Assembly: GCA_937991945.1 (NCBI GenBank)
Contig: CALKLO010000066.1
Span: 1 to 64,000, forward strand
Direction of reading: 5' to 3'
From: an uncultured Granulosicoccus sp.
GTDB lineage: Bacteria; Pseudomonadota; Gammaproteobacteria; Granulosicoccales; Granulosicoccaceae
DNA length: 64,000 bases
Shown here: piece by piece, positions 1 to 15,000 of the stretch
Layout of the letters: every line of letters starts with the position of its first letter
Numbering within the stretch: the first letter of the stretch is position 1
Notes under the pieces: model-generated
What the model saw: the letters and a program-made list of their open reading frames with translations, nothing else
Told to the model about the DNA's origin: nothing
Database searches by the model: none
Made by a program: the position numbers and the translations under genes

Positions 1-3000
1 ATTAGAATATCAGAGCCACCGGCACCTTCAAGTAAATCGTCGCCGTCACCACCTTCGAGTGTATTGGCAAAACCATCACCCACTATCGTATCGTTGCCGA
101 CACTTCCAATAACGTTCTCTATACCAATTGCGAAGTCATTAGACCCACCGCTAACCGTAATGGTGGTTGTTGAGCCACCGGCAAGCGTCGTTTGAATGGA
201 GTTAATACCCGCAAGCCCTGAGTAATCAACCGTATCGACATCTAGACCACCATCGTAGGTGTTCTCGCCATTACTGGCAGTAAACGTGTCGTTACCAGCG
301 CCACCAATAAGCATATCGCGGCCATCGCCACCATCAAGAGCATCATCCCCGTCCAGTGCCGTTAATGTATTATTCTCACTGTCACCGACCAGTACATCAT
401 CACCAGCTGTGGCAATAATATTCTCTATTGAGACTAACGAATCATTGGTGCCACCAATCACTTGCGCCGTTGTTGGTACAGCACCCGTGAGCGTCACGTT
501 AATCGAACCCACACCCGCTAGATTTGAGTAATCTACAGTGTCTGATCCCACGCCACCGTCTAGAGTGTCAGCACCTTGGCTGGCTTCGAATACATCGTCG
601 CCACCTAAAGAATCAACATTGTCATCACCGCTTGATCCGGTAATACTATCGGCTTGTTGAGTCAGTACAAACGATTCGAAGTTAGTGAATACATCAGTAC
701 TGCCATCTGCTGCGAACGTTGCAGTTCCAGTGGACAGATCAATTTCAACACCAACACCGTTTAAGTCATCGAAGCGTAGCTCGTCACCGAGAACATGAGC
801 ACCACCGTCTAATACGTCACTTCCACTAGCGCCACTGATGACATCGTCACCTGCCTCGCCCTGTATATTATTGACTTGATTGTCACCTGAAAGAACATCA
901 TCGCCAATACTACCAATGATGTTTTCAATCTGACTTAAGGTATCGTTATCACCACCAGACACTACGGCTATTGCATCAACAGCAGCGTTCAGTGCGATGG
1001 TTACGCCCGTCACGCCTGTCAACGTTGAATAGTCCACGGTATCGACGCCTGCTGCACCGTCGAGTCTATCGATGCCAGCGGATGCTATCAGCGTATCATC
1101 ACCGTCTAAACCTTCAATGATGTTGGCTGACGCATCACCCGCAATAGCATCATCATTGGCAGAACCAATAACGTTCTGAATGCTTTGCAGAGTATCAGTA
1201 AACCCGTATCCATCATTCGCCGCACTTTGTGTCAGTAGATCTACATCGACACCTGCTGTGGCATCGGTATAGTCCACAGTATTCGTACCTGCGCCACCAT
1301 CGATAATATCGTTACCAGAGTATCCGACAAATGAATCATCGCCGTCACCACCGGTAAGTTCGTTCGACCCAATCCCACCTTCCAGCACATCATCAAACGC
1401 CGAACCGATTAAGTTTTCGACGTTGAGGAGAATATCTGTACCACCATCGCCATCGTTAGTTGCGGAGCTGTCATTAATGCTTGCGCGCACACCTGCAGCA
1501 GCATCTGAGTAGTCCACCGTATCGATGTCTGCGCCACCGTCTAGTGTATCGTTTCCAGCGGCACCAATTAACGTATCGTTTCCGGCATCGCCTTCTAGTA
1601 CGTTGATCTCATCACTACCGACAATAATGTCGGCTCCACCAGAACCCCGTACGTTTTCAATGTCAACTAAGACATCTGATGCACCATCACCATCGTCTGT
1701 TGTCGCATTAGCGGCTAGATCAACCACGATGGCATTGGCAGCTTGACCATAGTCAATGGTATCTAGGCCAGCACCACCTTCAAGTAGATCGATTCCTGCG
1801 CGACCTTCCAAAACGTCGTTTCGATTACCACCAATTAAATGATTGGCAACCCCGTCGCCAATGATCGTGTCATCAAACACAGTTCCGGTGACATTTTGAA
1901 TTTGCTGAAGCGTATCACTGCCACCGTCACCATCCGTGACCGTCGTACCAGCTGTCAGATTGACGCTAATACCTGCGCTAGCAGCACTGTAGTCAACCGT
2001 GTTAATGCCGGCACCACCAATGATTTCATCTTGGCCAGCGGCACCGCGCAACGTGTCATCCCCATCACCTCCGTCTAAACGGTTGTCTAGGAAACTTCCA
2101 CTTAAATCGTCATTAAAATCTGAGCCCGTGACGTTCTCGATACTGGTAAGGGTGTCGCTTGATCCATCGCCATCGTCAGTCGTTGCACTGGCCGCTAAGT
2201 TTGTTGTGACCGCTGCAAGAGCATCACTGTAGTCTGCGGTATCAGTGCCTGCTCCACCGTCTAGAGTGTCTAGCCCACCACGTCCACTGAGAGTGTCGTC
2301 ACCGTCACCAGCGACTAATGAGTTGGCATCATCGCTTCCTGCAATAACGTCGTTGCTCGCCGTACCAATGACGTTCTCGACATCAATAACAGAATCACTA
2401 GCGAGAAAACCATCTGAGACTGCAGTTTGAAGTTCAAGGTCAATATTGAGTACGTTCGGCGCGGCGCTGTAATCCACCGTGTCTGACAATCCTGCGCCAC
2501 CGTCCAATATATCGTTGCTACCACCACCCACAAGAAGATCAGCGCCATCACCGCCTTCAAGACGGTTTATGCCACCGTCACCTGTGAGTTGATCATCAAA
2601 ACCTGACCCCACAACATTCTCAATACCCGACAAGGTATCAAAACTATTATCGCCGTCATTCGATGTTGAATTAGTGCTGAGGTTGACAACAACTTGACCA
2701 GCCGCAGTCGAGTAGTCTGCAATATCGCCTGTACCATCGCCACCGTCCAAGGTATCGAATCCACCAGAACCGCGTAATAGATCATCGCCTTGGCCACCCG
2801 ATAATGTGTTATCGCTGGCATTACCATAAATGATGTCGTCTTGGTTTGACCCAACAACATCTTCCATGTTGAGCAACGTATCGTTTGAGCCGTCGCCATC
2901 TTGAGTTGCTACGTTGTTAGCTAAATCAACGGACACAGCAGCGGTTACTGCTGAGTAGTCAGCTGTATCACGACCTGCGCCACCATCTAGAATATCTTGA

Positions 3001-6000
3001 CCAGCACCACCGGTTAGTACATCAGCACCTGCATTACCTTCTAACGTGTTGTTGCTAGCGTCGCCACCAATAACATCATCGAAGTTTGAACCTGCAAGAT
3101 TCTCTATACCCGATAAGGTGTCACTGCCTCCCTCGCCATCATCAGTTGCTTGATTATTGTCAAGATCGACAACAACGCCACTGCCCGACTGGGAGTAATC
3201 AGCTTTATCAATTCCTGCTCCCCCGATTAGGTCATCATCACCCGCCTGGCCTTGCAGAATATCGTCGCCATCACCGCCGTCTAGGGTGTTGTCATTGTTG
3301 TCACCGACGAGGTTATCATCGCCAGCACCACCGGTTACATTTTCAACTTGACTGAGAGTGTGACTGTTTGAGCCCGTAATCGTTAGCGTTACCGCGTTAG
3401 AGCCGTCCAATTGAACACTAACAGCATTAGCCGCCGCGAGCGATGAGTAGTCTGCCGTATCAGAACCGGCACCACCTACCACGTTGACAGCACCTAATCC
3501 TAAATTAATTAAATCATCGCCTGCTTCAGCTTCTACATTCTGTGTAAAAACAGAGGTAGTCAGCACATCATCAAACGCAGAGCCTTGAATATCTTCTATG
3601 TCAATTAAGGTATCAACACCTAGCTCACCATCGTCTGCAGTGCCTGCAATTAGATCAACAACGACACCCGCTGCTGCATCTATGTAGCTAACCGTATCGA
3701 CGAAGGCACCTGCACCACCATCTAGAATATCGTTGCCTTGAGCACCGACGAGGGTATCGTTACCGTCTCCACCTTCTAGGCGATTGTCTTCTGAATCACC
3801 TGAGATGATGTCGTCACCATCGGTTCCCACGACGTTTTCAATCGAAGAAATTTGATCGTTAGAGCCACCAAAGACTTGTACCGTTGCGGGGCCTGTGCCT
3901 TGTAGCTCTACGTTGATGCGCTGCACACCGCTAAGTGCCGAATAATCGATGGTATCCGAACCTATTCCACCGTCCATCGTATCACTGGCACCGGAGGCAC
4001 CTAGGATATCGTCACCCGCACCACCCATTAGTATATTTTGGGCGGAATCTCCCGTGACATCATCATCACCTGATGTACCAGTTAGATTTTCAATATTTCG
4101 GATCGTTTGATCAGTGCCGTTTGTTACCGCAACCGTTGCATCAGTTGCTCCATCCAAAGCTACGTTGATAGATTGACCAACGGGAAGCCCTGAGAAATCT
4201 ATTGTGTCTGTACCCGTACCACCGTCAGTAACATCAGCACCTTCACCAGCGATGATTTGATCATCACCAGCACCGCCGTCTACTGTGTCCGCACCCGCGC
4301 CTGCTGATAATGTGTCATTACCTGCATTCCCCAACAACGTATTGTCGTTAGCATCACCGGTAAGCGTATCGTCAAAGTTTGATCCTGCCAAGCTCTCGAT
4401 GCCGCTCAGCGTATCGGTGCCACCGTCACCGTCGGCAATGGCTCGGTTATCCGATAAATCAGCGCTGACGCTACCACTGGCCTGAGAGTAGTCAGCCAAG
4501 TCAACACCAGCACCACCAATGAGCGAATCATCACCATCCTTACCCTGGAGCGTGTCGTCACCTGCACCACCGTCTAAGATGTTGATGCTATTGTCACCGA
4601 CAATCGTATCGTCTCCAGCACCACCAATCACGTTCTCAATAGAGGTCAGTGATTGATTGTCAGAACCGGTCACAGTAACCGTTACCGTATTCAAACCATC
4701 GAGTTCAACATCGATAGCATTGGCAGCTAATAGCGCACTGTAGTCAACGGTATCTGTTCCAGTTCCACCATCGATTGCCATGGCACCCAATGCAACCGTA
4801 ATGTCATCGTTGCCGCCTTCGGCGTTGATTATTGTTGTATCTGTTGACGCTGTTAATGTGTCGTCGAAGTTAGAACCGGTCAGGTTCTCGATATCAATCA
4901 GCGTATCTACACCGCCAAATCCATCTTCGGTAGCTATACTAGTTACCAGATTAGCCGTGACACCTTGAGCCGCATCAATATAACTAACGGTATCGATAAA
5001 AGCACCGGCGCCACCATCAATGTAGTCGTTACCGGCAGCACCAATAATGGTATCGTTCCCATCGCCACCAATCAGTCTGTTGTCTTGGGTGTCGCCTGTT
5101 ATAGAATCATTGCCGTCAGTACCGATAACGTTTTCAATATTAGCAACGGTATCGTTACTGCCACCTGTCACCTGGACCGTCGACGTATTACCATCGTCGA
5201 GTGTCACAGTGATGCGATTTACACCAGTGAGTGTCGAGTAATCAACCGTGTCAATACCGGCGCCACCGTCCATGCTATCGCTACCCGCTGAGGCACCGAT
5301 GACATCGTCTCCTGCACGCGTATCAATGATATTAGCTTGCGCATCACCAACGACCGTATCATCACCATCTGTGGCTATTATATTTTCAACATTGACGATA
5401 GTTTGATCATCACCGTTAGCAACCGTAATGGTTGAAACCGTTGATTCATTCAACGTTACGTCTATTGATTGACCAAAAGGCAGGCCGGAAAAATCAGCTG
5501 TATCTGTTCCAGTTCCACCATCTGTGGTGTTAGCGCCTTCGCCTAGAATGATTTGGTCATCACCAGAACCACCATCGATAGTGTCGTCACCTGCGCCTGC
5601 GGCTAACACATCATCGCCCGCATTGCCTAGCAACGTATTGTCGTTAGCATCACCCGTTAATGTGTCACCAAAGTTCGATCCTGCCAGGCTTTCGATACCA
5701 CTCAGCGTATCGGTACCACCATCACCATCGGCGATTGCTCTGTTATCTGATAAGTCAGCGCTGACGCTACCTCCAGCCTGAGAGTAGTCAGCCAAATCAA
5801 CACCAGCACCACCGATAAGGGAATCATCACCGTCCTTACCTTGGAGTGTGTCGTTACCTGCACCACCGTCCAATATGTTGTCACTGTTATCACCGACAAT
5901 CGTATCGTCCCCAGCACCACCAATCACATTCTCAATAGAGGTCAGCGTCTGGTTATCTGATCCCGTTACTGTGACCGTAACTGTATTTAAACCATCGAGT

Positions 6001-9000
6001 TCAACATCGATAGCATTGGCAGCTAGTAGTGCACCGTAGTCGACAGTGTCGGTGCCTGTACCACCATCGATTGCCATGGCTCCCAAGGCTACCGTAATGT
6101 CATCGTTACCGCCTTCGGCGTTGACAATGGTCGTATCAGTTGAAGCGGTTAACGTATCGTCAAAATTTGACCCAGTGACATTCTCAATATCAACCAGTGT
6201 ATCTACACTGCCAAATCCATCCTCAGTGGCTATGCCTGCATCTAAATCAGCAGTAACACCTTGAGCCGCGTCAATATAACTAACGGTATCAATAAAAGCA
6301 CCGGATCCACCATCAATGTAGTCATTACCTGCGGCTCCGATGATCGTATCGTTACCATCGCCACCGATCAGACTGTTGTCTTGGGTGTCACCTGTTATTG
6401 AATCGTTGCCGTCAGTACCGATAACATTTTCAATATTGGCAACGGTATCGTTACTACCACCTGTCACCTGAACGGTCGACGTATTACCGTCGTCAAGTGT
6501 CACCGTTATGCGATTTACACCAGTGAGTGTCGAGTAATCAACCGTGTCAGTACCGGCGCCACCGTCCATGCTATCACTACCCGCTGAGGCACCGATGACA
6601 TCGTCTCCTCCGCGTGTTTCAATGATATTAGCTTGCGCATCACCAATGACGGTATCGTCACCGTCTGTGGCAATAATGTTCTCAACATTGACAATAGTTT
6701 GATCTGTACCACCAGCAACCGTTACCGTTGATATTGTCGAGTCATTCAGCGCCACATCAATGGACTGACCTAAAGGTAATCCCGAGAAATCAACCGTATC
6801 TGTACCTGCGCCACCATCTGTGGCATCGGCGCCTTCACCAGCGGTAATTTGGTCGTCGCCAGAACCACCATCTATGATGTCAGTACCAGCTCCACCAGCC
6901 AGTGTATCGTTGCCTTCACGACCATCTATACTGTTGTCTTGCGCATCACCCGTAATCGAATCATCACCGGTGGTACCAACGATATTTTCAATACCCGATA
7001 TTGAATCGTTAGAATCATTTTGCACAACAACCGTTGTTTGAGTTGTTCCTTGCAACGTGACATCAATTGAACCTGCAGAGAAAAAGCTACTGTAGTCCAA
7101 CGTATCGATATCATCGCCACCGAGGATGGTATCTGCACCCTCACTGGCCAGGAAGGTGTCTGCGCCTCCTAGACCCTCAAGGCGGTTACTACCCGAATCG
7201 CCGCCAAATACGTCATCACCCGTACTTCCGATCAAATTCTCGATGTCAGCAATAGTATCGTTATCACCATTACCCACAGTGACGTTGACATCACTTGAAC
7301 CATTCAACGTGACAGCCACACCGGTAACGCCAGTCAGAGCTGAGTAGTCCAACGTATCGGATCCAGCCCCACCATCGATGTCATCACTGCCAGCCGAGGC
7401 TGTTAACGTATCGTTACCAGCGCCACTGTCAATCTCATTAACATCAGCATTACCCACGATGACGTCATCAGAGGTCGTGCCGATGACGTTCTCAACACCC
7501 GAGATCGTATCAACTGCGTTGTATCCATCAGCTGTAACAGAACCTGTCGTTAGATCCACATTAATGGAATCTGGAGCGGCGCTGTAATCAACAGTGTCAC
7601 CCAATCCTGCACCACCGATAAGCGTATCGTTGCCACCGGCACCTACAAGCATGTCGTTGCCTGCACGACCGTCTAAAATGTTATCCGAAGAATCACCATT
7701 TAAAATATCGTCGCCATCAGTACCAATGACATTTTCAATATTAACAATGTCATCATCAGCACTACCCGTCACCTGGACGGTTGATACGATATTCTCGTTT
7801 AGGGTCACATTAACCCGCTGAGCTGTTGCATGGACAGAGTAATCGATGGTGTCCAAACCGGCACCCCCATCAATAACATCAGCACCGGCAGATGCGCCGA
7901 TATCATCATCACCCGCCAAGGTCTGGATTATGTTCTCTTCAGAGTCACCAGTAACCTGATCGTCACCACCCGTAGCAATAACATTCTCAACACCGCTGAG
8001 CGTCTGATCGGTACCGTTGTCGATGACAACCGTTGACGGCGTTGTACCATTGAGCGTGACATCAATCGACTGACCCACTGCTAAACCTGAGTAATCGATG
8101 CTATCGACACCAGTACCGCCTTCGTTAGTATCAGCACCATCGCTGGCAATGATCAAGTCAGCGCCGTCGCCACCAATGATAGTGTCGTCGCCATCGCCAC
8201 CACTTAATGTATCGTCTCCTGCTCGTCCATCAAGCGTGTTGTTTTCTGTATCACCGGTTAGCGTATCGTCGCCTGCCGTACCGATGATGTTCTCAACACC
8301 TTCTATAATGTCGTTATCACTGCCTTGAACAACAACTGATGTTTGTGTCGCCCCTGTCAGTGTGACCGCGATAGATCCTGCTGCAAAGAAACTGCTGTAG
8401 TCAAGTGTATCCGATCCGGTACCACCAACAAACGTATCTGCACCTTCACTGGCGCTAAACGTATCATCTCCATCTAGGCCCTCTAATCTGTTGACAAATA
8501 GATCACCACTTAGTGTGTCATCGCCAGTGCTTCCAATTAGATTTTCAATGTTGGATATTGAATCATTGTCTCCACCATCTACGGTTACTGTTACCGCATT
8601 TGCACCGTTCAGTGAGGCTGTTATTCCAGTCACACCAGTGAGGTTCGAGTAATCTAGGGTGTCCGAACCTGTTCCACCATCGATAGTGTCGGTTCCTGCT
8701 GACGCCGTCATTATGTCATCACCACCCGATAAATCGAGTATATTTGCAGATGCATTACCCACAATGATGTCAGAAAAGTCGGTGCCTACAACGTTTTCAA
8801 CGTCGATGACGGTGTCTACTGATGAGTAGCCATCTGCCGCCACGATGCCAGAATTTAAATCAATGTTTATAAACGAAGGTGCGGCGTTGTAGTCAACTGT
8901 ATCTGACGTACCGGCACCACCATCTAAAATGTCATTACCGCCACCACCGACAAGATAATCATCGCCGGCGTTGCCTGTAAGACTATTTGCTTGTGCATCT

Positions 9001-12000
9001 CCAATTAAAATGTCATTACCAGCTGTACCTACGACATTTTCTATATTGGAAATATCGTCGTTCTCTCCACCGGTCACCTGAACCGTGGCAGGTGTACCGC
9101 CATCAAGTGTAACCGTGATGCGTTGGGCATTGGATAACGTTGAATAATCAATGGTATCTACACCTGAACCACCATCAATAGTATCGGAACTAGCTGATGC
9201 GATTAATATGTCGTCGCCGCCGAGCGCTTGCAGATCATTCTCCGCACTGTCACCGGCTATGCGGTCGTCTTCTACGGTTCCAACAATATTTTCAACCGCA
9301 GTGATCGTTTGATTGTCACCATTTGTAATCACAACGGTGGTTACACTTGTTTGATTCAGTGTCACATCAATTGACTGACCAGCACCTAGGCCAGAGAAAT
9401 CAACGGTATCTACGCCTGCGCCACCGTCCGTGTTATCTGCACCTGCACTTGCCGTGATTGTATCGTCACCATCACCACCTATAAGGCTATCGGTTCCTAA
9501 ACCACCATCGAGCGTATCGTCACCGTCACGTCCTTCTATGGTGTTGTCTTGATCATCACCTGTGATGGTGTCGTCACCGGTAGTGCCAATAACATTTTCT
9601 ATACCTGCAACTGTATTGTTAGACCCCGCTTGAACAACAACCGTACTTTGAGTATCACCAAGCAAAGTAACAGCAATGGAACCTGCGGCAAAAAAGTTAC
9701 TGTAATCGATCGTGTCTGAGCCTGTTCCACCTATATAGGAATCAGCTCCATCGCTGGCTATGAATTGATCATTTCCAGCTAAGCCTTGCAAGTTATTATC
9801 GAAAAGATCACCACCAAGAACATCATTGCCAGTACTACCAATGAGATTCTCTATATTCGATATTGTATCGTCATCACCACCGTCAACAACAACGTTGACA
9901 GGGCTTGGGCCATTCAGTGTGACTGCAACTCCGGCAACTCCGCTCAAGCCTGAGTAATCGAGTGTATCCGATCCATCACCACCATCGATGTCATCTGAAC
10001 CTGCTGATGCAGTGAGACTATCATCACCGTCGCCAGATTCCAGCACGTTGACGTCATCATTACCAACAATGATGTCATCGCCATCAGAACCAATAACGTT
10101 CTCTACATCAATGACGGTATCAATTGATAAGTCTCCGTCATCAGCTACAACACCACTGTCAAGATCAATTTCAATGCCGTTGGCAGCGTCAGAGTAGTCA
10201 ACCGTATCAGAGCCTAGGCCTCCGTCGAGTATGTCGCTACCACTTGCACCCACAAGAATGTCGTCACCTGCTCGTCCTTCTAAGCTATTGCCTTGATCAT
10301 CACCAACTAGCGTGTCAGCTCCGGCAGTTCCAATAACATTCTCAATGCCAGATATCTGGTCATTTGCATCACCAATAACTTGAACTGTTGATACGCTACT
10401 TCCCGCTAGTGTCACGTTAATTCGTTGAGCTGTGGCCAACGTCGAATAATCAACGGTATCGACACCAGCTCCACCTTCTAGGGTATCGGCCCCAGCGGAT
10501 GCACCTAAGGTGTCATCCCCACCCAGGGTCTGAATGGTATTTTGTTGGGAATCGCCATAGACGGTATCGCTACCTTCAGTACCGATAACGTTCTCTACGC
10601 CGCTTATTGTCTGATCATCACCATTGGCAACCGTTACGGTTGCGACGGTAGAGTCATCCAATGCCACGCTGATTGATTGACCAACCGGCATACCGGAATA
10701 ATCGACTGTGTCAACACCAGTTCCACCTTCAATAGCATCGGCTCCGACACTGCCAATGAACATGTCTGAACCTGCGCCACCCAATAGGGTGTCAGTACCC
10801 AGACCGCCGTCTAAGGTGTCATCTCCTGCACGACCATCTAATGTGTTGTCCTCGGCATCACCTGTGATGGTATCGCTACCACCTGTGCCAACTACATTTT
10901 CGATTTCGGAGATAGTATCAATATCACTACCAGAGACCGCTACAGAGGTCTGTGTAGCACCTTGAAGCGTGACTGAAATTGCAGTCGCTGAGAAGAAACT
11001 GCTGTAATCCAGCGTATCAGCTCCCGAACCACCGATAATGACGTCAGAGCCAGCGCTGGCTAAGAAGGTATCAGTGCCTTCATTACCTTCTAAACGATTG
11101 ACAGACGAGTCACCACCAAACGTATCGTCTCCGGAACTACCTATGAGATTTTCAATATTGGTTAGGGTATCGTTATCTCCACCTGAAACCGTCACGGTTG
11201 ATGTATTGGAACCGTTAAGCGTCACATTGACACCGGTAACTAACGGCAAACCTGAATAATCTAGGGTATCCGAGCCGTCTCCACCATCAAACTCATCACT
11301 ACCCGCAGAGGCAGTTAGTGAGTCATCTCCGTCACCAGCTTCCAGGATATTGTTATCTAGGCTTCCAACAATGACATCATCGAAATCAGTACCAACGACA
11401 TTTTCAACATTGCTTACCGTGTCGACAGAGCTGTACCCATCGTCAGATACTACACCAGAGGTTAAATCGATATTGATTCCAGATGGCGCAGCACTGTAAT
11501 CGACAGTATCTGACAAACCATCGCCACCGTCTAAGCTATCACTACCGCCACCGCCTATTAATGTGTCGTCACCCAGACGACCCTCAAGAATATTATCTTG
11601 GGAATCACCCGTTATGCTGTCATCGCCAGCGGTTCCCACGACATTTTCAATACCCGAGATAACATCATCGGCACCACCGGTGACCTGAACCGTTGTCGCT
11701 ACGGCACCATCTAGAACCAAATTGATTCGCGACGCTGTCGTATGAGTTGAGTAGTCAATAGTGTCGAGACCCGCACCACCATCAATTACATCCGCACCCG
11801 CTGAAGCTCCAAGTACATCATCCCCCCCTAGGGCTTGAATGTTGTTGGCTTCAACATCGGTAATAATGGTGTCTGCGCCGTCCGTTGCAATTATGTTTTC
11901 GACACCAGCCAATGTTTGGTTAGTACCGTTTGCAATGGTGACTGTTACAGGCGTGCCGCTGTCTAATGCAACATCAATAGTTTGGCCAGCCGCCAATCCT

Positions 12001-15000
12001 GAGAAATCTATGGTGTCGATACCCGCACCACCATCTGAGCTGTCAGCACCTTCACTGGCGATGATCATATCGACACCGTCACCACCAAGGATAGTATCTG
12101 CACCCAGGCCACCGTCGAAGGTATCGTTCCCAGCACGACCATCCAATAGATTGTCGTTATCATCACCTGTTAGTGAATCAACACCGGATGTACCGATGAT
12201 GTTTTCTATACCCGCAATGGTATCGTTATCGCTACCTGAGACCGTTACGGAAGTTTGCAGCGCGCCTTGTAACACAACTGATATGCCACTAGCCGCAGAA
12301 AAATTACTATAGTCGAGTGTATCTGAACCCAAACCACCTTCGAACGTATCGAGTCCAGCACTGGCGGTAAAACTATCGTCACCCTCTAGACCCTCTAAGC
12401 GGTTATTAAATAAATCACCACCCAGGGCATCATCACCGGTGCTGCCAATTAGGTTTTCGATATTCGAAATACTATCGTTATCACCACCCGTGACCGTAAC
12501 GTTCACCGGATTTGCACCATTAAGTACCGCAGCAACACCCGTCACGCCAGACAACGTTGAGTAATCTAACGTATCAGAACCGGCCCCACCGTCAATTTCA
12601 TCGATACCTGACGAGCCCGTTATAGCATCGTCACCATCACCACTTACTAATTCGTTTGCGGAAGCGTTGCCGACAATGATGTCATCTTGGGCAGAACCAA
12701 TAACATTCTCAACACCAATAACCGTATCGATGGATAGATAACCATCGGCCGCTACAACACCGGTAGTCAGATCGATATTGACTTCATCAGTGGCGTCACT
12801 GTAATCGACGGTATCGGAAAGACCCGCACCACCATCTAGAATATCATTACCACCAGAACCGATGAGATAGTCATCTCCATCAAGCCCTTGTAAGTGGTTG
12901 TCTTGAAAATCGCCTGTGAGATTATCGTTTCCAGCAGTACCTATGATGTTCTCAATGTTCGAGATATCATCGTTGGCACCACCAATGACTTGCACCGTAG
13001 TCACGTTATTGTCATCAAGTACAACATTGATGCGTTGGATACCATTCACATTGGAATAATCCAAGGTGTCTGAACCCGTGCCGCCGTCTAGCGTATCAGC
13101 ACCCTCTGAAGCCCCGAGAAAGTCATCACCGGCCAAGGACTGAATAATGTTTTCTTGAGCATCACCGGTAATATTGTCAATACCAGCAGTACCCGTTATA
13201 TTTTCAACGTTGCTGATAATTTGATCGTCACCGTTTGCTATTGCTACGGTCGCAGGTGTTGCTTCATTTAAAACAACGTTGATAGTTTGCCCAGCTGCAA
13301 GGCTTGAGAAATCTACACTATCAACATCGGCGCCTCCATCTATAATGTCTGCACCTTCACTAGCGATAATAGTGTCGTCACCATCACCACCGCTAAGTAT
13401 ATCTGTACCTAGTCCACCGTCGAGCGTGTCGTCACCATCACGACCATCCAGCGTATTGTCTTCAGCGTCTCCAGTAATAGTATCGTCACCCGTTGTTCCG
13501 ATAATATTTTCAATACTGGAAATGACGTCATCATCACTACCCGCTACAGCAACAGTACTGTCGGCTGCACCTTGTAATTGAACGCTGATTTGACCAGCAC
13601 CGAAAAAGGTACTGTAGTCGAGTGTATCTGAGCCTGCCCCACCAACGAATGTGTCAGCACCTTCACTTGCAGAGAAGTTATCCGCACCGTCTAGACCTTC
13701 GAGCCTGTTGTTGTATAGATCTCCAGCAAGGTTATCGTCACCCGTGCTACCGATGATGTTTTCAACATTCTTAATGGTATCGTTATCACCACCTGTAACC
13801 GTCACAGTGACGGCACTTTGGCCGTTTAGATCAACGTCTACGCCAGTGACACCCGTTAGTCCTGAATAGTCCAGCGTATCGGAGCCATCACCACCGTCAA
13901 TTTCATCGATACCGGCAGAAGCCGTTAAGGCGTCATCGCCTTCACCACTTTCCAGAATATTTCCGTCTGCGTTACCAACGATAATGTCATCGTTATCAGA
14001 ACCAATGACGTTTTCGACGTCAACAACAGTATCTGATGATAGGTAGCCATCGTCTGCGACAACACCCGTTGTCAGGTTTACATTTATCGAGTCAGGTGCA
14101 GCGCTGTAGTCAACGGTATCCGAGGTCCCGTCGCCGCCATCTAGGTAATCATTACCTTCAGCACCAATAAGTGTATCGTCCCCAGCCAAACCTTCCAGGC
14201 GGTTTCCTTGGGTATCACCAGTAAGTGAATCATTTCCATCGGTACCAATGACATTTTCTATATTCGAGATCTGGTCATTCGTACCACCAATGACCTGCAC
14301 TGATGTCACGTTTGAGCCATTCAGCGTGACATTAATACGCTGTACATCATCTAGCGATGAATAGTCGATTGTATCGACACCCGCACCACCATCTAAGGTA
14401 TCACTACCTTTGGATGCGCCTAGGGTGTCATCTCCAGCCAGACTCTGAATAACGTTTTGTTCATCATCACCTACAATGAAATCATCACCTGATGTACCAA
14501 TAACGTTCTCAACATTACTGAGTACTTGGTTATCTCCACCCGCTATGACGACAGTTGAATCATTGGTGCCATCGAGCGTAACTGCGATGGATTGGCCCGC
14601 CGGCATACCCGAGAAATCAATTGTGTCAATTCCAGTTCCACCATCGGTCGTATCAGCACCCTCACTGGCAGTAATAAGATCGGTTCCTGCACCGCCAAGA
14701 ATGGTGTCAGAACCTAAACCGCCGTCGAGTGTGTCATCACCTGCTCGACCGTCTAGCACGTTGTCCTGATCATCTCCGGTTATGGAATCAAGACCAACCG
14801 TACCGACAATGTTTTCTATACCTGAAATAGTGTCGTCTGCATCACCTGCGACCAGTACACTCGTTGTGGAGGTTCCTTGTAAGGCAACAGTAATTGCACC
14901 TGCTCCAAAGAAATTGCTGTAGTCCAACGTATCTGAACCATCACCACCTATAAACGTATCAGCACCTTCACTAGCAGCGAAACTATCATCCCCAGCTAGA

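Noticed and set aside
2315..2899. Two minus-strand frames of 81 and 110 codons overlapping the giant gene in another frame
   Set aside because: Composition is that of a frame-shifted RTX repeat; the main frame is intact across them, so they are not evidence of a frameshift.
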